In this document: positions 45,405-52,898 of the stretch, in pieces | Numbering within the stretch: the first letter of the stretch is position 1 | Layout of the letters: the number at the start of each line of letters is the position of its first letter | From: CBDCIS01 sp965217565 | GTDB lineage: Bacteria > Chloroflexota > Dehalococcoidia > Lucifugimonadales > CATOSD01 | Reading direction: 5' to 3' | DNA: 64,000 bases | Assembly (NCBI GenBank): GCA_965217565.1 | Contig: CBDCIS010000003.1 | Location: 558,001 to 622,000, forward strand | Notes under the pieces: model-generated | What the model saw: only the letters and a program-made list of their open reading frames with translations | Databases searched by the model: none | What the model was told of the DNA's origin: nothing | Made by a program: the position numbers and the translations under genes

Positions 45405-46607
45405 CTACCGGCCGAAGACCTCAGTATGAGGGAAAAAGTCCTTCCAGCCAAACCAGAAGGAGTAGGTGGAGGGGACCTGCTCCAGGGTTGTTCCCGCCAG
45501 GGGGCCCTCCACCGCCTTTCCGGTCAGGGCTTGCCACAGAGTCCCCGTTTCCTCATCGACCATTTGCGACAGCTCGCCGGTGGGCTCTTCTACCGGGTCG
45601 AAGGTCAGGGTCCGCCCACGAACAGTGCGCTCGAAGACTACGCCGGTGGCTGAGTTCGCGTTGAAGACCACGAGGATCGGAGTACCCTGAAAGGTGTCGT
45701 TGACTACGGGGCTTTCGTTCAGGGCGCTGAAGGGGTATGCCCGGGCCATGCCGTTTTCTTCCAACCCGATGACGAACTCCTTGGTGTGGAGACGATCGTC
45801 TTTTCTGCTCTCACCAAGGACGCCCGCGTCCTTGGCCAAATAGTAGTCTTCGTAGGGGTCTGTGGTGAACCGTCCTCCCTTGTCGAGGGCCAGGGTGTCG
45901 GGATGAAGGTCAACCCAGGTGCCCCAGTCGGTCTGCAGCGCGGAGAGGAGTTCCAGCTTGGTGCCCTGGAGAGGGCCCTCTACGGCCCTGCTCAGGAACT
46001 GGCTCCAGAGGGTGTCTGTTTGGTGGTCGTACATAACGAGGGCGTTCATAATGAGCTTTCCCGATACGCCGAAGGTCAGGGTCTGCTGTCCGGTCTCTCG
46101 GGCAAAAACCATGCCCGTATAGCAGAGGGGTCACCAGGTGACGGCGACGGCCACACCTCCGACGTGGTCGTTTACGATCTCCCGGGAGCTCAAGAAGGGG
46201 ACGGAGTAGGCTTTGTGCTCCCCGTTAATGGACACGCCCAGCACGGGCTCTTTGGAGAGATACTGCTCCCAGGCGTCTTCAGCCTCTTGAAACTCAGGGG
46301 CTAGGACGGCGGGGATGGCGTCCCGGGGCAGGAGAGTAATAATGTTGAGGTCGCTGTAGAGGGAGCCTTCCGTCGGTGAAGGCGTGGCTGACGGTCTCCG
46401 TTCCGTCATCGTTGGGGGAGGACTGGTCGTGGAGGTGGGTCCCGGGGCGGCGTCCTCAGAAGACGTTGGAGAGGGGACGGGAGGTCCGCCGTCGGGGGTT
46501 GGCGCGTCGTTGTCGGATGCCGGGCCGCAGGCCGCGGCGAGAAAGAGGCTTAGGCCCAGCAGTAGAGTGATCAGGGATAGTCTCCGGAGGGATATTGGTG
46601 ATATCAA
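45405..46607 (-). CDS. DUF3179 lipoprotein, candidate selenoprotein (in-frame TGA in U-P-L-C)
   Basis: Read through the single TGA at 46131-46133, this is a 400-residue protein with a lipobox signal (LFLAAACG) and two DUF3179 repeats: SREIVNDHVGGVAVAVTW-[TGA]-PLCYTGM then LTFGVSGKLIMNALVMYDHQ, and later VVNDTFQGTPILVV, VRGRTLTF, WFGWKDFFPHTEV. Family members have CPLC where this reads TGA-P-L-C, so TGA replaces the first Cys (residue 159). The frame is open for 46 codons more upstream and 241 downstream with no other stop, and a SECIS-like hairpin follows. The TTG at 46607 has GGAG upstream and avoids overlap with the upstream gene. Alternative: a Cys-to-stop point mutation. Confidence 0.8.
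46099..46133 (-). promoter_or_regulatory. SECIS-like hairpin just after the TGA codon
   Basis: On the mRNA, UGA is followed by 13 bases, then CGGGCA-UGGUUUU-UGCCCG: a perfect six-pair stem with a seven-base loop. The loop starts 19 bases after UGA, its second and third bases are G followed by U, and it is closed by GCA/UGC, as in the E. coli fdhF element. These fit the published pattern for bacterial SECIS (G early in the loop, loop 16-37 bases from UGA). A bulged U in the stem is not evident. Confidence 0.55.
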
Positions 46608-46636
46608 GGGGACTCCAAAAGCGCCGGGATTGACCT

Positions 46637-47269
46637 TCAATGGCTGGAGGATGTACTGGAGAAGTGCTCCCTTCTCACAATAAGGACTCGCCAAAGGACG
46701 ACGAGGTTTGTGAGAAGGGCCAGGACGGATAGGACTAAAAGGGCTTGACCCGCCACCGCGCCTATCATCACCAGGAGAAGCCTGGCGTCTCTGGAGGCCA
46801 GGGAGGCCGCCAACCCTTGAAAGCTAAACCCCATGGACGCTTCGGCGCGTGCCCTGGTGTAGCTCACCATGAAGGCGCCGGTAATGGCCGCCAGCCCCAC
46901 CCCTGCCACAACCCAGAGGGCTGCCTTGTCCTCCACCTTCCATGACCAGTAGGCCAGACCGGCCAGAATGAAGACATCAGCGTAGCGATCCAATACGGCG
47001 TCGAAGTACCCTCCGAAGGGAGTGGCCTTATTCTTGAGGCGGGCCAGGTCACCATCGGCGCCGTCGATGATGGAAGAGAGCTGGGCGGCAACACCGGCCC
47101 AGATATTGTGCCCCGCCGCGAACAGTCCGAGGCACCCCAGGGCCATGCAGAAGCTGAGGAAGGACACCTGGTTGGGCGTAACGGGGGTTTTCGCCAGTAT
47201 TGCGGCCATGGGGCGGGAGATACGTCGGTTCAGATACCTGGAGACTAGACCTTCCTGGATAGCTGCCAC
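46637..47269 (-). CDS. CDP-alcohol phosphatidyltransferase, DIPP-synthase-like
   Basis: 210 residues, integral membrane enzyme. The catalytic motif is complete: DGADGDLARLKNKATPFGGYFDAVLDRYAD, fitting DG-x2-DG-x2-AR-x8-G-x3-D-x3-D. The SIIDGADGDLARLK form resembles the synthase domain of di-myo-inositol-phosphate-phosphate synthase more than ordinary phospholipid synthases. It overlaps the upstream nucleotidyltransferase by 25 bases and precedes the DUF3179 gene by 29. Product could be an inositol phosphodiester or a phospholipid. Confidence 0.87.
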   Translation of the reverse strand: MAAIQEGLVSRYLNRRISRPMAAILAKTPVTPNQVSFLSFCMALGCLGLFAAGHNIWAGVAAQLSSIIDGADGDLARLKNKATPFGGYFDAVLDRYADVFILAGLAYWSWKVEDKAALWVVAGVGLAAITGAFMVSYTRARAEASMGFSFQGLAASLASRDARLLLVMIGAVAGQALLVLSVLALLTNLVVLWRVLIVRREHFSSTSSSH

Positions 47270-47988
47270 GGGCTCATGTCCTCAAGGCTCCGGCGTGCTT
47301 GCCGGAGGTCTTCCTGGGTGTCAATGTCCTGCCAAAAGCATCCGGTAATGTCGCAGGCCGTGATCGAATGTCCGCGCTCTATCATGCGGGTAATAGCTTG
47401 ACTAATCTGATATTCGGCGCTTTTTTGCCGCAGGATGTCTTCTATCCCATAGAAAACGGTGGGAGAGAGCCGGAACACTCCGGCGTCAATGCCGTCCCAA
47501 CGGGCAAGCTCCTTGCCTATACGAAGGATGTGGCCTTTTTCATCTACCATTACTCGAGTCCCCTCCATGATGTCTCCGACGGAAGGCTGGAAGTCCACGG
47601 CGAGAACGTTGAGGGACGAGTCCATATCCGCCACCTGTTCCAGGAGACGAGGGGTAAATATATGGTCGGCCATGGATAGCAGGAAGGGGTCATACCCTGT
47701 GAAAGACTTTACCGCATAAAGGGATAGGGCGTTACCCCATAGATACCTGCGGTTGAAGATGTAGTGAATTTTCAAGCCGTACCTGGAGCCGCTGCCCACC
47801 CAATCCCGTATCTTCTCGCGCCGGTGGCCGACCACAATGGCAAGGTCGGTCACACCCACGGACCTATAGGACTCCAGAGCATAGTCGATGATGGGTTGCC
47901 CTCCAACTTCAAGGAGTACCTTGTGAGAAGTCCCGTTGTTGGCGAAAAGGCGGGTCCCTTGACCCGCTGCCAGAATTACACCTTTCAA
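47245..47988 (-). CDS. Sugar/inositol-phosphate nucleotidyltransferase
   Basis: 247 residues with the NTP-transferase start MKGVILAAGQGTRLFANNGT and SHKVLLEVGGQPIIDYAL, then DPFLLSMADHIF with the metal Asp and a C-terminal GCFWQDIDTQEDL. It resembles the inositol-1-phosphate cytidylyltransferase half of archaeal/bacterial IPCT-DIPPS fusions, and its partner here is the matching CDP-alcohol enzyme, so the pair probably activates and transfers an inositol- or glycerol-type phosphate. Start is TTG 47988 with GGGAGG upstream; a frame extension to 48192 lacks similarity. Confidence 0.85.
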   Translation of the reverse strand: MKGVILAAGQGTRLFANNGTSHKVLLEVGGQPIIDYALESYRSVGVTDLAIVVGHRREKIRDWVGSGSRYGLKIHYIFNRRYLWGNALSLYAVKSFTGYDPFLLSMADHIFTPRLLEQVADMDSSLNVLAVDFQPSVGDIMEGTRVMVDEKGHILRIGKELARWDGIDAGVFRLSPTVFYGIEDILRQKSAEYQISQAITRMIERGHSITACDITGCFWQDIDTQEDLRQARRSLEDMSPWQLSRKV

Positions 47989-48363
47989 AAGCGCCTCCCT
48001 ATGAGAAAAAGGAATCGAGCAGGCGCTACACCGCAAGGTGAAAGGGCTTGAACCCGGAAAAAACCACCAATACGAGAAGCGTTGGCGCAACGCTTCGAAG
48101 GCTCGCTGATGCCTAGAACACAAGAACTGGAGTGACTCGGAGGGTACCCGGTGGCACATCAACCGCGGCGGGGCCGACTCGTAAGGCTGCAACTGGTACA
48201 GCCGGTATATTTTCAGTAATGTAACAACTCAGAGAGAAAGAGTCAAATTCTTGAGGTGCTAGAGGGCCGTACACCCTTGCCAAGCTCACCAACCAACCTG
48301 TCAAGGAGGTCCTCGATCGGAGAATCGTACAAGGCCGTGGTTTGAAGCATGGAGGCTATTCTA
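47989..48363. other. 375-base region, one doubtful small frame
   Basis: A 35-codon minus-strand frame (48243-48350, MLQTTALYDSPIEDLLDRLV ...) has a natural helical composition but no family. Otherwise no gene, repeat or tRNA seen. Confidence 0.25.
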
Positions 48364-48666
48364 TCAACTCGCCATCGAACCCGCGCCCGCCGGAGTCCGC
48401 GGGCTGAATATGTGGCCGCATTTGCGGCAGCGGTAGCAGGTGTTGTCGCGGGCGCGCAACTTCTCCAACGCGATCGTTTCGCCGGAATCGCACCTGGGAC
48501 AGAGGGCTTCGAGGCCGGTTATGCCAACGAATCCGCCCCCGTCTTGCGTGCCAACCTGGAGACTGACCACCGCCGGCCTGTGGGCGCACTGAACGCAGAA
48601 GATGTCCGTCTTATCCGTCGCGTCAACGTCGCCGCCGCATCTTGGGCAGGCCTTGAAAAGAATCAC
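48364..48666 (-). CDS. Zinc-ribbon protein, unknown function
   Basis: 100 residues with four Cys pairs: CPRCGG, CVQC, CPRC and a closing CYRCRKCG, i.e. two zinc-ribbon units. The end is proline/alanine/glycine-rich. Starts at GTG 48666 with AGAGGTGG upstream. Such small double-ribbon proteins are common hypothetical proteins; a role in nucleic-acid or protein contact is only a guess. Confidence 0.7.
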   Translation of the reverse strand: MILFKACPRCGGDVDATDKTDIFCVQCAHRPAVVSLQVGTQDGGGFVGITGLEALCPRCDSGETIALEKLRARDNTCYRCRKCGHIFSPRTPAGAGSMAS

Positions 48667-48929
48667 CGCGCCACCTCTTTCTATCCTGTATTCCCGGAGT
48701 GAGCCACCCTGATAGCGTCAGCCTGAGGTTCGGCTTGCGTAACGCGCCAACGACGCCCGCAGCGGCTCTGACGAATGGCATTATACAAAGAGACGAACGT
48801 ATGTGTCAATAGCAATTGGCGCGGACTGTCCGCTACAATGTGTTTGCTCATCCGCGACTCAGGAAGTCCGATTGCGGCGCAGTCCGCCAGGGGCGTCCAT
48901 CGCGGGGGTGGGAAAGCACGGGGGGAAGC

Positions 48930-49301
48930 ATGAGCAGCCAGGCTCGCCCATTCGGGGCTCTCGCGGACATGGTAAGGCAGACGCGGCTAAGCAAGGGCAT
49001 GACGCAGCGGCAGCTGTCCCTTGCGCTAGGCATGAGTGAAGGCTACGTGGGCCATCTGGAGGGCGGGCGTTTCAGGCCGGCTACGCACACGCTAAAGTCG
49101 CTCTCCTCTGCGCTTGGCCTCCTGTACGGGCAGCTTGCGGTCGAGGCCGGCTACATCACGGGCACCGAGTTCGACAACCCGCTCGAAGACGAGCAACTGG
49201 CTCGCCTGAACGAGGTCAGCGACCTGACGGGCGAGGAGTGGGAGTCGGTCAAGGACTTCGCCCGGTACGTCAGAAGCAGGCGGCGGGCCGCTGGTGAGTG
49301 A
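48930..49301 (+). CDS. XRE-family helix-turn-helix regulator
   Basis: 123 residues. The N-terminal HTH_3 domain is clear: LADMVRQTRLSKGMTQRQLS, LALGMSEGYVGHLEGG and ATHTLKSLSSALGL. The C-terminal part is acidic with a basic tail (VRSRRRAAGE). ATG 48930 is preceded by GGGGGAAG; the open frame starts earlier (48816) without homology. It converges on the ImmA/IrrE-type pseudogene; in many phage-like and ICE systems such a protease cleaves an XRE repressor. Confidence 0.87.
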   Translation: MSSQARPFGALADMVRQTRLSKGMTQRQLSLALGMSEGYVGHLEGGRFRPATHTLKSLSSALGLLYGQLAVEAGYITGTEFDNPLEDEQLARLNEVSDLTGEEWESVKDFARYVRSRRRAAGE

Positions 49302-49326
49302 GCCACCGCCGCTTACCGGCGACTGG

Positions 49327-49746
49327 CTATCCGGCCACGGAGCGCTCCCCAGTCCGGCCCACCAGCGCGAACTTGCTCTCCGGAATGCCCAACTGCCTGG
49401 CGCTATACCGCCAGCCGTCAGGCCCGCCCATCAGCCACGCCGCGAACTCCTACGCCTGCTTTTCGGCCTTGGCGTGATTCACCCACTGCCACGACTCCAG
49501 GTAGAAGCTGGCGCCAACGTGCAGCAGGTAGTGTCCCATCGCGTGCGCTACGAGCCAGCGAAACTCCTCGCGAGGAAGGCGCGGCTTGACACCGATGACG
49601 CCGTCGATGATCACCTCTCTGACCCTTCCTCGGAACGGGAACTCCACCACGGCAAGCCCAAGCGCCTCCGATAGCCGCTTCAGGTCCACCGGCACGCTGA
49701 GCTCGTGCTCACGCCACAACTCAGCCGCTTTGACTTTGCCGTACAA
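49327..49746 (-). pseudogene. ImmA/IrrE-type metallopeptidase gene with amber codon and altered active site
   Basis: The intact frame to 49450 gives AAELWREHELSVPVDLKRLS, VIGVKPRLPREEFRWLVAHA-MGHYLLH and NHAKAEKQA, then TAG, after which the same frame continues FAAWLMGGPDGWRYSARQLG and IPESKFALVGR to a second stop at 49327. The protease motif HExxH reads HAMGH: the catalytic Glu is Ala. Both the premature stop and the lost Glu argue for a decayed or non-proteolytic protein. A truncated 98-residue form could still be made. Confidence 0.75.
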
Positions 49747-49891
49747 GGGTCACCTCGTCAAACACGATAGAACGACTGTACTATATATGACCACCTCCCG
49801 CGCCCGCTGTCAAGCTCCCGCGGCCGGGGATCAGGGCGTTTTCAAAGTGCGATTGTGTACGTCGCGTGGGCGATGGAGACGCCCTCTTATG

Positions 49892-49930
49892 CCCCCTCCC
49901 TTGATGGGAGGAGGTTAGAGGGTGGGTGAA
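49892..49930 (+). repeat. Dispersed CCCTTGATGGGAGG repeat
   Basis: CCCCTCCCTTGATGGGAGGA, then GGTTAGAGGGTGGGTGAAGG, closely like the copy at 6996-7026 and like the sequence split by the MITE near 15470-15750. It lies between the ImmA/IrrE-type pseudogene and the HAD gene. Confidence 0.5.
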
Positions 49931-49989
49931 GGTGGGGCGGATGGGGAGGTCTGCCTTCACAATGAAAAGGCCCTGGCCGCGCACATGGA

Positions 49990-50745
49990 TTACACCCTGG
50001 GCAGCACGAACTCCTCGATGGCGACGGCAAGACCGTCTTCATCAACCGGTGGGGCGACGTAGTCGGCGATGGCCTTCAACTCGTCGGGCGCGTTGCCCAT
50101 GGCGATGCGCAGTCCGCAGACCTCGAGCATCGGAAGGTCGTTGTAGCTGTCTCCCGCCGCGATCATCTTGGCGGCGTCTATGCCGAACCGCCGCGCCAGC
50201 ACCCGCGCGGCGGCCCCCTTGTTGACGCCGGCGCGGGTGAAGTCCACCGCCCACATGCCGTTGTAGGGCAGGGAAACCTTGACCACGTGAAGCTCGGCGT
50301 CTGACTCGAAACGACCAACCAGTTCGTCGGCGTAGTCCTCCTCGACGTCCAAGGCCGAGACGCGCGTCAGGTTCCAATGCGTGACCTCGTCGATACGCCT
50401 CAGCGTGCCACCGGCGTGGGTGGCGATAAACGCAAGGCCGAGACCGCAAAGCTCGGTGACTATGCCCTGGGCAACTCTCGGGCCCAGGGGCGCGCTCCAA
50501 ATCTCGCTGCCGTCGGTAGGGTCCAGAATTACAGCGCCATTATCAGAAACCTGCGGGGCCGAAAGTCCAAGCTCCCGCGCGAACCTTATCGCGTCGACGG
50601 ACTCCCGCCCGGTGGCGATGCTTACGCTGACGCTATCCGGGAGCCTGCCTACGGCCGCGGAGACCCTCGTCGAAATCCTCTCGTCTCTGCCAATCAGAGT
50701 GCCGTCCAGGTCAATCAGAAACGCCCTGTAATCGCTCATCTTCAT
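49990..50745 (-). CDS. HAD-superfamily phosphatase (Cof-type)
   Basis: 251 residues. Motif I is YRAFLIDLDGTLIGRDERIS (nucleophile and acid Asp), motif II SIATGRESVD, motif III/IV GDSYNDLPMLEVCGLRIAMG, and a Cof-type C2b cap lies in the middle. Such enzymes dephosphorylate sugar phosphates, nucleotides or pyridoxal phosphate with low specificity. Monocistronic. The start MKMSD has two ATG choices; GAGG lies before the first. Confidence 0.9.
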   Translation of the reverse strand: MKMSDYRAFLIDLDGTLIGRDERISTRVSAAVGRLPDSVSVSIATGRESVDAIRFARELGLSAPQVSDNGAVILDPTDGSEIWSAPLGPRVAQGIVTELCGLGLAFIATHAGGTLRRIDEVTHWNLTRVSALDVEEDYADELVGRFESDAELHVVKVSLPYNGMWAVDFTRAGVNKGAAARVLARRFGIDAAKMIAAGDSYNDLPMLEVCGLRIAMGNAPDELKAIADYVAPPVDEDGLAVAIEEFVLPRV

Positions 50746-50870
50746 AGGTCCTCTACGACGCGCCGGCTCCTTGAAACGCCCTTCGATGAATTCACCTTTA
50801 CATGCGCCCTGATGTGTTCTAAACTCTTGGCAAGGGCTTTAGCTCAATTCTGATTTAGGGAGGGTGTGCC

Positions 50871-51017
50871 ATGCCTAAAGGTAGTGTCCCTAAACGCGAA
50901 GCAAAGAAGCCAAAGAAGAAAGAGAGCAAGAACGTCTCGGTTATGCCTCTCCCCGAATTCGCGTCGGCTCAGGTGGAGGTCGTGGGGAAGCGAAGGAAGC
51001 CCAAAGAAGAGGAGTAG
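50871..51017 (+). CDS. Small lysine-rich protein
   Basis: 48 residues starting at ATG 50871 behind GGGAGG (spacing 8). The sequence is very basic at both ends (KREAKKPKKKESK and GKRRKPKEEE) around a short neutral centre (VSVMPLPEFASAQVEVV). It has no neighbour on its strand. The good ribosome site and balanced centre suggest a real small protein, perhaps nucleic-acid-binding, but I know no family. Confidence 0.6.
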   Translation: MPKGSVPKREAKKPKKKESKNVSVMPLPEFASAQVEVVGKRRKPKEEE

Positions 51018-51132
51018 CCGCGCTTGGTCTCTTTGTCCCGGCTAACCCAGATGGCGAATCGTCTCTCAGAGGCCCCGTTGAATCGGGGCTTCCGAGTCTC
51101 GGGGACCAGGCCTTTTGATGAATCACGCCCGG

Positions 51133-51591
51133 CTATTCGTCACCCTCCGCCTCGGGAGCCCGCGCTATGCAGTAGTTTTCGCTGTGTTCCAGCAAGCGTC
51201 CGATGACCGACGGGGACGTGTTTCTTGGGTAGGCGATCATGGCCCACTTGTCGGTGAGAATCTCGCAAATCGCCTCGGCGGCCATCGGCTCATTCCCCCC
51301 GGAAAGTATAATCCTGAATATAGCCTCCTTGAGCGGCGTGTCTGGCAGCAGGTAGTCGCTGGTCGCCGCGCAGTGGTCAACGATGCGGTCTATCTGCTCC
51401 TGCGTGTCGGACGCCGCCGCCAGCTCCTCGTCGCCCTGCTGGCACATGTAACACCGCCTGCCGGCGATCATCATCGACAGGGAACGATGGCGCTCCTCGG
51501 CGCGTCCCACGTCGATGAAGTACTTCGGCGACGCTTCCCTACCGCTGCCGTCGGGGTTCTCCGCGAACCCGGGCTGGTCTTGAATTATCAA
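51133..51591 (-). CDS. Conserved-looking protein of unknown function following moeA
   Basis: 152 residues; the ATG overlaps the moeA stop (ATGA at 51588-51591), so it is translationally coupled to moeA. A CYMCQQG pair and a helical, acidic C-terminal half (EAIFRIILSGGNEPMAAEAI) are the only marks. Possibly a regulatory or metal-binding partner of molybdenum-cofactor genes, but this is context only. Confidence 0.72.
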   Translation of the reverse strand: MIIQDQPGFAENPDGSGREASPKYFIDVGRAEERHRSLSMMIAGRRCYMCQQGDEELAAASDTQEQIDRIVDHCAATSDYLLPDTPLKEAIFRIILSGGNEPMAAEAICEILTDKWAMIAYPRNTSPSVIGRLLEHSENYCIARAPEAEGDE

Positions 51592-52892
51592 AATACTTCC
51601 TCCGGCCAGTCCAACATCTGTGTCTCCACCACTTCACCGGCCTCCATTTGGGGTATATCCTCCGGGCATATGGCAAGCCCATTGGCCAGGGCCATAGACG
51701 TAAGCAGATTGGACCCCTGGTCTCCGGTAAGTCGGGCGTGGTAACTCCCGTCGCGCTTCGTGACGACGGCCCTCGCATAGACCCTGCGACCGTCGGGGTT
51801 CTCTACCGGCTCGTCCAGAATCGCGCTGACGCTGGGCTTCCCGATGCTTGGCTTGCCAAGCATCTTGCGAATAGCGGCACGTCCGAACTGCTCGAAGGCC
51901 ACCAGCGCGCTCACGGGATTTCCGGGAAGTCCCAGGTGGGGCACCCGTCTTCCGTCCGGCGCGGTCAGCGCCCCGAAAGCGAGTGGCTTGGCCGGGCGCA
52001 TCTTCACCGACCAGAAGTCTATCTTGCCGTGCTGAGCCAGCACGTCCTTGACCATGTCGTAGTCGCCCTTCGACACGCCCGCGGAGGTTATGAGTATATC
52101 AGACTCGAGCCCTTCGTGCAGTTTCGCGTTCATCGACTCCAGGTTATCCCGCGCTATTCCAAGCAGCTTGGGGATGCCGCCGTAGCGCAGCACACCCGCG
52201 GCCACGCTGTAGTTGTTGCTGTTGAATATCTTGCCCGCGCCATAGTCCGCCCCCGGCTCCAGGAGCTCGTTTCCAGTGGCGAGGATGGCGACTATGGGCC
52301 GGCGAATCACCTTGACCGTGCTGTATCCCAGCGAGGCAAGCACCCCTATTTCGGATGGGCGCAGCGCCGCGCCCCTCTCGACCACAAGCCTTCCTTTGCG
52401 AACGTCCTGCCCAGCCGGACGGATTTCCGCGCCAGGCGCGACGGCGAGGTTGACGCCTATCTCCGACAGACTACGGCCCGAGGCGCGGCGCGCTATCTCG
52501 TCGGTGTCCTCGAACGGCACCACGGCGTCCGCGCCTTTGGGGATGGGCGCGCCCGTCATTATGCGCACCGCCGTGCCCGGCGTCACCTCGTCATACGGCA
52601 ACTCGCCCGCCGCGACAGAGCCGACGACTCGAAGCGACACGGGCGAGGTATCGGATGCCGCCGAGACACTGGCGGACTGCACCGCGTAGCCGTCCATGGC
52701 CGAGTTGTCCAGCGGCGGGATGTCATACCGCGACACGGCATCCTCAGCCAACACCTGTCCGAGCGCGTCGAGGATGGGCTTTTCCTCCGGCTCGAGAACG
52801 TGGAAGAAGCTGAGGATTCGATCGAGGGCCTCTTCCACGCTGAGCATCGATTCGTTGTGATGGCGGTGTACGTGACCGCGCTGTGTCATCAT
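51588..52892 (-). CDS. moeA: Molybdopterin molybdotransferase MoeA
   Basis: 434 residues. MoeA inserts molybdate into adenylylated molybdopterin. Family marks are IPPLDNSAMDGYAVQ near the N-terminus, AVRIMTGAPIPKGADAVVPFEDT, VAILATGNELLEPG, ITSAGVSKGDYDMVKDVL and LPGNPVSALVAFEQF. Full length with MoeA domains I-IV. It lies directly after pheT (six bases) on the same strand. It would supply the cofactor for the molybdenum hydroxylase at 2.9-6.8 kb. Confidence 0.96.
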   Translation of the reverse strand: MMTQRGHVHRHHNESMLSVEEALDRILSFFHVLEPEEKPILDALGQVLAEDAVSRYDIPPLDNSAMDGYAVQSASVSAASDTSPVSLRVVGSVAAGELPYDEVTPGTAVRIMTGAPIPKGADAVVPFEDTDEIARRASGRSLSEIGVNLAVAPGAEIRPAGQDVRKGRLVVERGAALRPSEIGVLASLGYSTVKVIRRPIVAILATGNELLEPGADYGAGKIFNSNNYSVAAGVLRYGGIPKLLGIARDNLESMNAKLHEGLESDILITSAGVSKGDYDMVKDVLAQHGKIDFWSVKMRPAKPLAFGALTAPDGRRVPHLGLPGNPVSALVAFEQFGRAAIRKMLGKPSIGKPSVSAILDEPVENPDGRRVYARAVVTKRDGSYHARLTGDQGSNLLTSMALANGLAICPEDIPQMEAGEVVETQMLDWPEEVF

Positions 52893-52898
52893 GCGCCT

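Noticed and set aside
49450..49452. TAG in the ImmA/IrrE-type gene as a recoded (pyrrolysine-like) codon
   Set aside because: No evidence for amber recoding in such bacteria, the active-site Glu is already lost, and no special structure follows; a nonsense mutation is simpler.
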